Source: an uncultured Robinsoniella sp. (GTDB taxonomy: Bacteria > Bacillota > Clostridia > Lachnospirales > Lachnospiraceae). Taken from it: a stretch of DNA of 64,000 bases. Positions 29,501 through 37,795 of the stretch are shown piece by piece. How positions within the stretch are numbered: position 1 is the first letter of the stretch; every line of letters starts with the position of its first letter. The notes below the pieces were generated by a model. That model made no database searches. It was not told the origin of the DNA and saw nothing but the letters and a program-made list of their open reading frames with translations. The DNA is taken from positions 25,901-89,900 of the forward strand of contig UQCR01000012.1 in NCBI GenBank assembly GCA_900539655.1. Reading direction: 5' to 3'. The translations under genes were made by a program, and so were the position numbers.

Positions 29501-32377
29501 ACCGTCTCTCCTTCCCCATTCATCTTTCACCACATTATCCTCCATAGCATCAAAGGAATAATAGGCCGTCTTTACTCCATCTTCAATGATGGCTCCTGTC
29601 ACAGTCACGGTAATCTCTGCACTCTTGGAAGGATCCTGCTCAGAAACTGCAGTAATCACAGCCTCACCCATCTTTCGTGCCGTTAAAATACCCTGTTCTG
29701 ATACAGATACCACTGTATCGTCTGAGGAAGTCCAGTTCAATTTCTGATGAATGACATTGGCTGGAAGGATCACGCCATGAAGCTGCAGCGTTTTTCCAAT
29801 TTGTAGTAAAACACCACTGCCCTCCTCAATGGTCAAGGATTCCACCTGATCCGTCCCTTCTTCCTTTAAAGTGAGATACTTCCCGGTAAGTATGTCCACA
29901 CCTTCTTTAAAAGCATCCATCTCCGCAGACAGAAATGCAATATCTTCCTGGCTTAAATAAGTTCGCCCACTACCTGCTGTGGTACTGACCGCACCGTATA
30001 ATGCATCAATGTCATCTTTCAGAGCCGGAATCTCCCGCTCCATAAACATTAATTTATTTATATCCCGCACACCTTCTGCCATTTTTTCCAGACGGACAGA
30101 ACTTTTCCCAACCGGTTCCAATGCATCTTTTTGATCCGGATAAAAAAGGAAGCAGTCACCCGGTTCAAAAGCGTTATGTGTTACATCGTTGAGGGGATCT
30201 TCAACCCACGCATCATATGCCCAGCGTAAAAACCCTGCGGTTCCCATCTTTCCTGCATTAATGATTGTCCAGTAGCTTTCCGCCGGCGCACTCAGCGCAT
30301 AATTGCCAGGCTTGTGCTCCGTACAGGAGTAAAGTGTTGTCCGAAATCCTTTTGCTTCCCTTTCTTTCAAAAGCTTTGCAAATTCAGCAGCGTTAGCCTG
30401 TGCCGCACTGTCACCTACATTTAAGTCCGTCACACGTAATGCCAGTTCTTTTTTATCCACAAAATGATCCATTGCCCCGGCTGTCTTCAAGGATTCCCCA
30501 TGAATATTTTTTACGGATTCGATCATATCAAACGCTTCTTTGCTAAACCCACGTTCATCAATCCCGATATAGGATTCGTCAAACCAGCCTTTTTCCATCA
30601 GATGTTCAATCAGTTTCTGCAGAAAATCCCGCCAAACCTTTGTATAACGGTCACTCCCCACTGTAAATGGCTCATAGGTCAAGTTCCCGTCCTCCCAGTA
30701 AGTGAAGGCATTATGCCAGGGGGCAATACTGTAAAGCACAATTTTATCCCCAATTCCAAGACTCTTATTGAAGGAAATCCATTTGTCAAAATCCGTATAA
30801 TCATATTGGAAGCTTCCATCACCGTTTTTGATCCATTTGATCATGGAAGGATAATGCACTTCCTTTGCACTGTATGTCTGTCCATCCCATGCCTCTTCAA
30901 CAACAGATGCCGTAACTGCATGTCCTCCTGTCTCTTTATATTTCAGCATGGCAGATTCCATAATCTTAAGATGTTCCGTTGAAAAAGGCTCTACTCCATA
31001 ATACTCTGCACTGCTGTAAGGATACTGCCACAATTCGATGTCAAATCCATCTTTAAATTCTTCTGCATCCGGCAGCTGTACATCCTGGACATCGATTTCA
31101 TACTGGAATTCCAGAGGATTATCTATTCCATCTGCTGTTACGGACAGGGTTCCCCTATAAGTACCTGCAGCCTGCTCTTTTGGAATGTTAAATTCCACCC
31201 ATACAGGCTGTACGCTGTTAAATGCCATATCAATGGGTTCTGTCTGATACAGGATATCCGATGCTTCACTTCTGTTAGCCTGGGTAGCCTCAGGTACCGG
31301 ACGGTCCTTGCTACCATATCCCAGATACGCTCCGTTATAGGCTTTTGTGGATTTCATAAAAGTTGCTCTTACCTGGTCTGCATAAATGATGTCACTTCCA
31401 TTTGACAGATCACCTGGGGTAACTGTTACATTTTTAAGGCTGCTGCCAATGGATACCAAAGCCAGTTCACTCACAGCCTTATCATTTTTCCAGGCCGTAA
31501 GGCTCCCCGACATGGTATGCCTGTCCAGCAATTCTTCATAACGGTCCTGGGTGTACTGGGTATTGGTGTCCACAATCGTTCCTTCCAACCTGCTTACCCC
31601 AGCTGCCACTGTCACTGTTATTTCTTTTGAAATGCCAGCATCCTCGCTTGTCATACGGATCGCTGTACGTCCTTCTGAACGGGCGGTTATCACTCCCTTT
31701 GCCGATACTTGGGCTATATCAGGATCCAGACTTTCGTAAACGAGATCCGCAGCCTTTGCATACTCCGGTATAACCGTATAGCTGATCTGTCTTGTCTCAT
31801 CTACTGTCAATTGGATATCTGGATCCGATAGTTCAATATCCTCCGGTATATAAGGGGCATGGGTAATCCGGGCATATGCCGTTTGATTCACGATCTTGTC
31901 CCCCGTCTTCTCATTCAGCGTCACTGCTTTTAATACATGCCCGCCTTCTTCCAAACCACTTACCACATATACAGATTGTGCCTCTGTTCGTGTCTCATGG
32001 TATAAATCTGCCTCCATTACATTTTCATCATCAACAGAAAAACGGACTTTACCATGAATTGGACTTTTGTTCGAAAATATTTCCACCTTATTTCCGACAA
32101 ACGGTATTTCATAATAACATTCCTGTGCCCGTTCATCAGCAGAACCCAGGTCAATATAGGCTTCGTTCTCCAAAACCGTCCATTCCTTTCCCTGGTAAGC
32201 CGTATAAGTAAACTTATTCCAGGAACCATCTGTCATTTCCGGTTTCAGAGTAAGTATCTCTTCCTCCACATCAGTGTCAGTGGCTTCCTGTGCAAAAACC
32301 GGCAGCACATCGGAAGTAATTACCAGGGTAAATACTAACAGCATACTAAAAAATTTTTTCCATTTAAATCTCATCAT
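26597..32377 (-). CDS. Giant exported multidomain glycosidase-like protein
   Basis: 1,926 residues. The order is: signal peptide (1-30, ending PVFAQEA); Ig-like BIG2 (about 182-259); a GH123/DUF4091-like catalytic region (about 270-830) with an Asp-Glu pair in YIGIDERGF (about 606); BIG2 (842-927); LamG/concanavalin-like (929-1125); BIG2 (1135-1209). A sialidase-like propeller (1212-1595) follows with Asp boxes SYDAGETW, SDDGGETW and SDDEGDTW. Then come a FIVAR region (1602-1675), a PDPSPDPKPDPEPEPKPDP-type linker and two fibronectin-III domains. There is no LPXTG anchor, so it is secreted or held through its C-terminal domains. The sialidase part lacks an obvious RIP motif. It sits beside an intracellular glycan operon, so it probably trims host glycans outside the cell. 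It has its own promoter. Confidence 0.82.
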   Translation of the reverse strand: MMRFKWKKFFSMLLVFTLVITSDVLPVFAQEATDTDVEEEILTLKPEMTDGSWNKFTYTAYQGKEWTVLENEAYIDLGSADERAQECYYEIPFVGNKVEIFSNKSPIHGKVRFSVDDENVMEADLYHETRTEAQSVYVVSGLEEGGHVLKAVTLNEKTGDKIVNQTAYARITHAPYIPEDIELSDPDIQLTVDETRQISYTVIPEYAKAADLVYESLDPDIAQVSAKGVITARSEGRTAIRMTSEDAGISKEITVTVAAGVSRLEGTIVDTNTQYTQDRYEELLDRHTMSGSLTAWKNDKAVSELALVSIGSSLKNVTVTPGDLSNGSDIIYADQVRATFMKSTKAYNGAYLGYGSKDRPVPEATQANRSEASDILYQTEPIDMAFNSVQPVWVEFNIPKEQAAGTYRGTLSVTADGIDNPLEFQYEIDVQDVQLPDAEEFKDGFDIELWQYPYSSAEYYGVEPFSTEHLKIMESAMLKYKETGGHAVTASVVEEAWDGQTYSAKEVHYPSMIKWIKNGDGSFQYDYTDFDKWISFNKSLGIGDKIVLYSIAPWHNAFTYWEDGNLTYEPFTVGSDRYTKVWRDFLQKLIEHLMEKGWFDESYIGIDERGFSKEAFDMIESVKNIHGESLKTAGAMDHFVDKKELALRVTDLNVGDSAAQANAAEFAKLLKEREAKGFRTTLYSCTEHKPGNYALSAPAESYWTIINAGKMGTAGFLRWAYDAWVEDPLNDVTHNAFEPGDCFLFYPDQKDALEPVGKSSVRLEKMAEGVRDINKLMFMEREIPALKDDIDALYGAVSTTAGSGRTYLSQEDIAFLSAEMDAFKEGVDILTGKYLTLKEEGTDQVESLTIEEGSGVLLQIGKTLQLHGVILPANVIHQKLNWTSSDDTVVSVSEQGILTARKMGEAVITAVSEQDPSKSAEITVTVTGAIIEDGVKTAYYSFDAMEDNVVKDEWGRRDGINQGAVLSQGRSNQALTITEAGKSVRLQGNSGLSDTWTAGYWVMNSTKDPVRSSVLMSNDGNYSLDVRLADNREKAGVHVGTGSGDVLTFNYVFPTDTWVHVAWTQDKIKGLSLYINGTLIQTNSWTVDHEFPYPGDIIGGSGFTGKIDELKIFNRVLSAEEIAAIMQTKGLNIQETYKELNVGEHFTIQTNLISDEDDKTIVYASSDPGTASVDENGLVTAHKKGSVTITVENKAAGYRDTVTVVITKKLSISNKLPVYELDEKYLSDIDKDPGGPRQYLGQPDMVMLDDNRTLVTSYPIGHGKGPLVLKISYDAGETWVEKKTPESFKGSQETPTMYKIHLQDKTQRLMLITACPGWGQDLEGNATGWNTSYSDDGGETWTEYKHWYTNHSDGTPNKSIVAMASLIQLKDSNGNDIQKWMGVYHDYDYVNYKTYLTFDENGMEHWSEPEPYLSEYRSIESAYQMCEIGMFRSPDGNRIVGLARSQSHNNPATLIYSDDEGDTWSKPMDLPGSLAGERHKAVYDPVSGRLLITFREIIYDLNGNGRFDGGNDWKAGDWAAWVGTYEDLMEQNEGQYRILIDEDWANNAKSGDTGYAGIVVQPDGTFIMDSYGHWDKAFSESWQGGVTTDLCYIRQAKFKLSDMDKAAGLADKTALWQAITDAEKLAGQGDYTEESWSGFQEALKQARSAVQDWNITQDAVDAARETLLKAQADLKKKPDKPIPDPSPDPKPDPEPEPKPDPSPQPKPDPSPNPAPEPKPDPSPQPKPDPAPQPVKLTVPVIKKIEGGSYEKLRITWSRIPGADGYRIYRSAKKNGSYRKIAVVKGSSSTSYMDKKLLTGKKYYYKVRAYATQNNKTVQSGYSKVKSGKPIPAKVKMSSVASLSGKKLKLRWKKVSGASGYEITRAVKKNGSYQKIATIKKNRTFTFKDSKLTKKKTYYYKVRAYRSVGKKKIYGPYSEVKYGKVMK

Positions 32378-32567
32378 AATTCAAATACCTCTCCTTCAAA
32401 CACACTTCATTACAGGAGCCGGTTTGAAAATGCCCGTCACAAAGTACAGCATTGCTTCATTCACTGTAATTTCGCAATGATGTACTGGAGATGCCTATAT
32501 CTAATTTTCATAACCACTCCCACTGATTTCCAGTTATCCATTCTTAAACTATCCCTGAAGCTTTTTT

Positions 32568-32606
32568 TCAATTTTTAGAATCATGAAATGAAACTGTTTT
32601 ATTCAC
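32568..32606 (-). CDS. Possible 12-codon leader peptide with strong ribosome site
   Basis: AAAGGAGGC precedes GTG, encoding VNKTVSFHDSKN then TGA. It lies in the 287-nt leader of the giant exported protein, about 60 nt after the predicted transcript start. The near-ideal ribosome site, stronger than that of most genes here, is hard to explain otherwise. It may be a regulatory upstream ORF or a leftover. Confidence 0.3.
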   Translation of the reverse strand: MNKTVSFHDSKN

Positions 32607-32670
32607 GCCTCCTTTCTTGCTCCCCCATACCTCATCCAGTCTTTACTTTGAGATGAATCGGTATGTTTCT

Positions 32671-32694
32671 ATTATATATAAAGGATATTATTTT
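32671..32694 (-). promoter_or_regulatory. Promoter of the giant exported protein
   Basis: On the minus strand TTGAAA (32699-32694), 17-bp spacer, TATAAT (32676-32671). It gives a leader of about 287 nt. The remaining bases of 32,378-32,840 hold the micro-ORF, an A/T-rich stretch and the terminator of the fucosidase gene. Confidence 0.7.
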
Positions 32695-32745
32695 TTCAAT
32701 TACTAATCATAAAAAATATTTTTTTTATTTTATTTCCTAAATCAC

Positions 32746-32788
32746 AAAAGGAGCTCCTTACAAATCAATTTGCAAAGAACTCCTTTTT
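32746..32788. terminator. Terminator after the glycosidase operon
   Basis: AAAAGGAG (32746-32753) pairs with CTCCTTTT (32780-32787). Inner pairing (CAAAT/ATTTG) shortens the loop. T runs flank it on both strands, so it can work in both directions. It separates the fucosidase gene from the giant-protein promoter. Confidence 0.6.
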
Positions 32789-32840
32789 ATAAAATTTTCT
32801 AATATTTCAATTTCCAAATACTTAAACTTTCACAACTCTG

Positions 32841-34130
32841 TTAATTATGCGTCACAACCGCTCCGCTGCCCCCATACATCTCCACTTTCCCATCCAATTC
32901 TACCTTCAGTACGGTAACCTGCTCATGACAATCATTTTCATTCATATAGATCCACGTAATCCCCGGAATCTGAAACCAGGGAACACCACCATGAACGTCA
33001 TACGCAAGCTCTTTTCCTGAATGAAGTACTGTTATTTTCCTAATTTTATTGCACAGTCCCTTTATACTGATATTCTCCCTGGGTCTATCCTGCACAAATA
33101 AATACAGTGTTTTCCCATCCTTGGATACGGTGCTGCCTCCGGGATAGTAACGAATCATAATGCCTTCGTCTGTTCCAAATACAGCCTCTTCGTGCTCACT
33201 GATCCATTTCCCCAGTCCCCGAAGAATTTCTTCCTGTCTGGGATCCACTGTGCCGTCTTCCTTTGGTCCGATATCCAGAAGCATATTTCCGCCCATACTA
33301 ATGCAGTCACAGAACATACGGATAATCTGATTCAGGCTCTTGTAATGATTATCATCCGGCGCATATCCCCAGGAATCATTTATGGTGGTACAGAATTCCC
33401 AGGCTCCTTGTGGCCTTGTAATGGGCAGTCCCTGTTCCGGCGTTTGATAGTCTCCGTAACCGGACAGCCTGGAATTGACCACCAGCTGGGGATTAAAGCT
33501 TTTCAGATAATCTTTGAATTCCGGCAGCCCCCACTGGGCTGCACTTCTTTCCCAGTCTCCGTCAAACCAGATCAGGTCTGCCGTTCCATAATTTCCAAGT
33601 ACTTCACTGAGCTGGTTTTTATTAAAGTCCAGAAAACGCCGCCAGGCCTCTTCGTCCTGGATTCCGTCCGTCGGATTAGAAAATGGATTTACCTGTGACA
33701 GATCTTGTGGTATCACACCGCCCTCATAGACAGAGGCATAATCGGGATGGGACCAGTCCAGCAAAGAATAATACATGCCTACGCGTATCCCCCTTTTCCT
33801 TATAGCTCTGGCATATTCCTCTACAATATCCCGTTTCGCAGGTGTTTTCTTTACCACGCTCAAATCACTGTATTTTGTATCAAACAGAGCTACACCATCA
33901 TGGTGTTTTGTGGTAAGAACCGCATATTTAGCCCGGCTTTCTGCAATTAAATCCGCCCAGTATTCTCCGTCAAATTCAGAAGCCGTAAAACCATCCAGCT
34001 GTCTCATATAGTCTTCATAGGAAATCCGTTTATTATAAAATGACCAGGACTCTGCTATACCGTTTACCGCATAAATGCCATAATGAATAAAAATTCCAAG
34101 CTTCGCATCCCTAAACCATTGTGGAACCAT
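32841..34130 (-). CDS. GH29 alpha-L-fucosidase, cytoplasmic
   Basis: 429 residues, no signal peptide, AGCGGAGGATATTAGA ribosome site. GH29 features: KLGIFIHYGIYAV, LTTKHHDGVALFDT, the nucleophile Asp in DLIWFDGDWE (about 190), and GGNMLLDIGPKEDGTVD. It removes alpha-linked fucose with retention. It is the last gene of the glycan operon. A second, different GH29 lies upstream in the operon, so the two probably act on different fucose linkages, such as core alpha-1,6 versus antennary. Confidence 0.88.
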   Translation of the reverse strand: MVPQWFRDAKLGIFIHYGIYAVNGIAESWSFYNKRISYEDYMRQLDGFTASEFDGEYWADLIAESRAKYAVLTTKHHDGVALFDTKYSDLSVVKKTPAKRDIVEEYARAIRKRGIRVGMYYSLLDWSHPDYASVYEGGVIPQDLSQVNPFSNPTDGIQDEEAWRRFLDFNKNQLSEVLGNYGTADLIWFDGDWERSAAQWGLPEFKDYLKSFNPQLVVNSRLSGYGDYQTPEQGLPITRPQGAWEFCTTINDSWGYAPDDNHYKSLNQIIRMFCDCISMGGNMLLDIGPKEDGTVDPRQEEILRGLGKWISEHEEAVFGTDEGIMIRYYPGGSTVSKDGKTLYLFVQDRPRENISIKGLCNKIRKITVLHSGKELAYDVHGGVPWFQIPGITWIYMNENDCHEQVTVLKVELDGKVEMYGGSGAVVTHN

Positions 34131-34223
34131 TCTAATATCCTCCGCTTTCTTTTGCTTATTGCTTCAGCCGGCAGCATATCAGACAGATACGTGCCGGCTA
34201 CGCTTTCACCCCTGCCGCTCAGG

Positions 34224-35267
34224 TCAATCCCCGGAAAATGACTCCCGGATTATCCTGGTGAGCGTCTTCGTTGAGTCACAGCCATACTCCCAGAACATCA
34301 TTCCAGCCAGTCCCAGCTCCTTTACATATTTTGCCTTATGCCGGATGGACTCTCCGTCTTCGTAGCTGATAAACGTATCCCCGTTGAACAGCCAGGGTGC
34401 CTTTGCCTCATCATCCCAGTATCGTTTAAACCCATTCTTATTAATATAGCTCTCTGCAAGCTCTCCGTAATCCGGTCCATAGCCCCCGGCAGATTCCGCC
34501 ATCTGCATCCACCCGTGATTCGCGTCCGGAACACCTTTCCACATGCGGGAATAAAATGCTGCCCCTATCACCAGCTTTTCTCTTGGCACACCCGCTTTCA
34601 GATAAGCCTTCACTGCCCGGTCCGTACTGACGTCTAACAGATCTTTCTGGTTATCATACAGGTTCGTGTGGTGTCCCGTCGCAATAGTAAAACCGCCTCT
34701 CAGGTCATAGGTCATAATCTGGACATAATCCAGATATCGTGAGGCATTATACATATCAGTACACCTCAGAAAATAGTTACCGCCGCCCCCTGCGATATTT
34801 ACCAGGCAATGGCGGTCTTCTATTTGATCCAGGCTGCTGCGCAAGTCTTTTAGCATAAGGGTAAAATTTTCTTTGTCCTCCCCGGAAGCTTTTATTCCGC
34901 TTATTCCTATACAGGGATACTCCCAGTCAATATCAATTCCGTCCAGATGATACCGTTCAACCAGATTTCGTGCAGACCAGGCGAATTGTTTTCTTCCGGC
35001 ATCCGTTGTCATTGTTTCTGAAAAACCTCCCGCACCCCAGCCGCCAACAGATAGCACCAATTTTAAATCCGGGCTTTCTCTTCTGATTTTTAAAAGGCAC
35101 TCCTGGTAATCATCCAGATCGCAGATTATATTCCCCGTTTCAATCTTTCCAAAGGACAGGTTTAAAATAGAAAGCATCTTTGCATCTTCTGAAGTAAGTC
35201 CTGGAAGATGGTTTGTATAAATATAGCCGATTACTTGTTTGTCCAATTTTTGTTTAGTGAATATCAT
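34224..35267 (-). CDS. GH18 glycosidase, cytoplasmic
   Basis: 347 residues without signal peptide. The catalytic motif is DGIDIDWEYP (Glu at about 113). VLSVGGWGAGGFSETM and QIMTYDLRGGF are the usual GH18 barrel strands. GH18 includes chitinases and endo-beta-N-acetylglucosaminidases that cut the GlcNAc-GlcNAc bond of N-glycans. The neighbouring GH2, GH20 and GH29 genes favour the second activity, by inference. It overlaps the GH2 gene by 14 bp. Confidence 0.85.
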   Translation of the reverse strand: MIFTKQKLDKQVIGYIYTNHLPGLTSEDAKMLSILNLSFGKIETGNIICDLDDYQECLLKIRRESPDLKLVLSVGGWGAGGFSETMTTDAGRKQFAWSARNLVERYHLDGIDIDWEYPCIGISGIKASGEDKENFTLMLKDLRSSLDQIEDRHCLVNIAGGGGNYFLRCTDMYNASRYLDYVQIMTYDLRGGFTIATGHHTNLYDNQKDLLDVSTDRAVKAYLKAGVPREKLVIGAAFYSRMWKGVPDANHGWMQMAESAGGYGPDYGELAESYINKNGFKRYWDDEAKAPWLFNGDTFISYEDGESIRHKAKYVKELGLAGMMFWEYGCDSTKTLTRIIRESFSGD

Positions 35268-37767
35268 AAACGCTGCGGACGCGCAGACCGCTGATCCTGC
35301 CGCTGATGACAGTCACTCTCCTTTCTCCTGCATTCATATCAAAATAATTGTCAGACAGCACCAGATCCTCATCTTCGTTTAAAATCTCCACACTTTTTGC
35401 ATAAGCATCTGCGCTCACAACAATCTCATTACCTTCTATCCGTAAGGCAAGCTTTGGATCCCGGAAACGGAAATATTTCGGGTAAGTGAAAATGACGGTT
35501 CCTTCCGAGATCACCACACCATTTTCCTCTGCTTCATAGCTTACATACTCATTCATACAATCAATTTCCGGCAATTCGATTCTGTCCAGCCAGACCGCCG
35601 ACAAGGCTTTCACCTGTATGGTATCCTCCATCAGGCGAATAACCGAGCCATCTGAATTTCTCATTGCCCAGCGCACTTTCACCGTTCGCTCTGCCAATGT
35701 CTCATTTGCTACATTCAGCCGGATCAATTTGTCAAAGTGGAAATGCTGGCGGTTCATATCCGCTTCCTGGGTCATCCAGCTCTCTTCCTCACAGGAAATC
35801 ATACATGGTGCAAAGAAACGTTTCGCATAATACAAAAGAGCCTTCCACCTCCCACTTGAATCTATGGCGGACCAGGAGATTACCGGCCAGCAGTCATTCA
35901 ACTGCCAGAAAACTGTTCCCATACATCTGCCCCGGTTTCTGCGGAAATGCTCCACACCATATCGGATTCCATCAGCCTGCAATAGCTGGGAGGCATAAAT
36001 CAATGTGGAAAAGCTGGTGGGGTATAAATACATCTGCTGCATATATTTCACAATTTTCCCATTCCCTCCTCTATTCCGTTCGTGTTTTTCACACACATAC
36101 GAAAACAGGTTCAGATCTTTTGGATCATCTGTAATTTCTTCCAGGGTTTTTAAAGAAGGAATTGACTGAAATCCAAATTCAGAGATATAGCGGAAATAAT
36201 ATTTGCGGTATTCCGAAAAAGGTTTATTTCCATGCCATACTTCCCAGTAATGTACGTCCCCTCTGTCGGGATCATTGGGTTTGTCAAAGGAACCTCCCGA
36301 GGAAGGGCTTGCCGGCCAGTAAAAGGTATCCGGATCATGTTCTTTTAATACTTCAGGAATAATCTTCTCATACATAAACAGATAGTCCCGTACTTCCGAA
36401 GGCTTTGTCACCCAGCATCCCTGTTCCACAAACATTTCCATTTCGTTATTCCCGCACCAGAGCCCCAGAGACGCATGATGGCGGATCCTCTTAATGTTTG
36501 TGATGAATTCTTCCCGTATATTGGCTTCAAATTCCGGGGTAAGTTCGTAGACAGAACATGCAAACATGAAGTCCTCCCATACAATCAGCCCCATTTCATC
36601 ACAGGCATCAAAAAACCAGTCTTCCGGATAATAACCGCCTCCCCAGATACGGACGGAATTAAAATTGGCTAACCTGCACTGTTCTAAAAGCCGGTAGGTA
36701 CGCTGGCGGTTGGTCCGCCCTACCAGATGATCCTCCGGAATATAATCCGCTCCCATTGCGAAGATCGTTCTACCGTTTATTTCATGGGCAAAGCTCTCTC
36801 CAAAGCGGTCCTTATCCCTGCGTACCGTCATGGTCCGCAGGCCAATTCTCTTCTGCCAGATATCCAGCACAACATCCTTATGGTACAACAATACTTTTAT
36901 CTCATACAGCGGCTGTTCCCCGATTCCATTTGGCCACCATAGCCGGGTCTGCTTTACGTTAAAAGTATCCGTCCCCCTCTCTTCACACAGAATCCTGCCA
37001 TCGGGATCTGTAATAAGAATTTTTATATGCATCCCCTCTGTATCGGATGGCAATGCCCTGACCAAATTCTTATCTGCCGTCCTGTTCATATCGTGGAAAT
37101 GATGATTCCGCTCATTTAGCTCCGCTTCCACATAAAAGGTTAACAAGACTTCACCGGCTTCATGCTCCTGGTGAATTCTCACATTATCGATTCTGGCTTT
37201 ACGGATTCCTATCAGTGATACCGGCCGGAAAATTCCGGCATCCGGCAGACAGGCACCCCAGTCCCAGCCAAACATATAATGGGCCTTTCTCAGATGCATA
37301 AATCCTTCAACGGTGTCTTCATTTCCAATGTTTCCATATTTTTTATATGCCTCAGACAAGAATTTCAGGGGTGAGTGAAATACTACTCTGAGCTCATTTT
37401 CTCCTGGCTTTAACATCTCCTGCACCTCATATTCCCATGTTCGGTGCATGCTGAAAGCCTCTCCTGCCTTCCGGCTGTTCACATAGATATCCGCCAGGGT
37501 ATCCAAACCATCAAAATGCAGCAATATACGTTCACAATCTTCAAATGCTTCCGGGTGGAACTCAAACCGGCACATGTATTCATAGTCCTTATTCATTAGC
37601 TTTTTGGCACGGATCTCATTGTCCTTAAAAAATGGATCCTCCATGTTTCCATTTCTAAACAGGTCTGTATAGACGCTGCCCGGAACAACCGCCTCCTGGA
37701 ATGCCTCTCCAAGGGGTCTCATTTTCCAGCCATGATTTAATTCCAGTCTTATCACACTATTCCTCAT
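35254..37767 (-). CDS. GH2 beta-mannosidase
   Basis: 837 residues, typical length for beta-mannosidase. It has N-terminal jelly-roll and Ig-like domains (MFGWDWGACLPDAGIFRPVS). The catalytic barrel has RIWGGGYYPEDWFFDACDEM, acid/base Glu in LWCGNNEMEMF (about 440) and nucleophile Glu in YISEFGFQSI (about 531). There is no signal peptide. It cleaves Man-beta-1,4-GlcNAc, the central bond of N-glycans, or beta-mannan ends. It is translationally coupled to the GH18 gene. Confidence 0.88.
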   Translation of the reverse strand: MRNSVIRLELNHGWKMRPLGEAFQEAVVPGSVYTDLFRNGNMEDPFFKDNEIRAKKLMNKDYEYMCRFEFHPEAFEDCERILLHFDGLDTLADIYVNSRKAGEAFSMHRTWEYEVQEMLKPGENELRVVFHSPLKFLSEAYKKYGNIGNEDTVEGFMHLRKAHYMFGWDWGACLPDAGIFRPVSLIGIRKARIDNVRIHQEHEAGEVLLTFYVEAELNERNHHFHDMNRTADKNLVRALPSDTEGMHIKILITDPDGRILCEERGTDTFNVKQTRLWWPNGIGEQPLYEIKVLLYHKDVVLDIWQKRIGLRTMTVRRDKDRFGESFAHEINGRTIFAMGADYIPEDHLVGRTNRQRTYRLLEQCRLANFNSVRIWGGGYYPEDWFFDACDEMGLIVWEDFMFACSVYELTPEFEANIREEFITNIKRIRHHASLGLWCGNNEMEMFVEQGCWVTKPSEVRDYLFMYEKIIPEVLKEHDPDTFYWPASPSSGGSFDKPNDPDRGDVHYWEVWHGNKPFSEYRKYYFRYISEFGFQSIPSLKTLEEITDDPKDLNLFSYVCEKHERNRGGNGKIVKYMQQMYLYPTSFSTLIYASQLLQADGIRYGVEHFRRNRGRCMGTVFWQLNDCWPVISWSAIDSSGRWKALLYYAKRFFAPCMISCEEESWMTQEADMNRQHFHFDKLIRLNVANETLAERTVKVRWAMRNSDGSVIRLMEDTIQVKALSAVWLDRIELPEIDCMNEYVSYEAEENGVVISEGTVIFTYPKYFRFRDPKLALRIEGNEIVVSADAYAKSVEILNEDEDLVLSDNYFDMNAGERRVTVISGRISGLRVRSVYDIH

Positions 37768-37795
37768 TTCTTTGGATTACTTCTTTTCCGACTTT

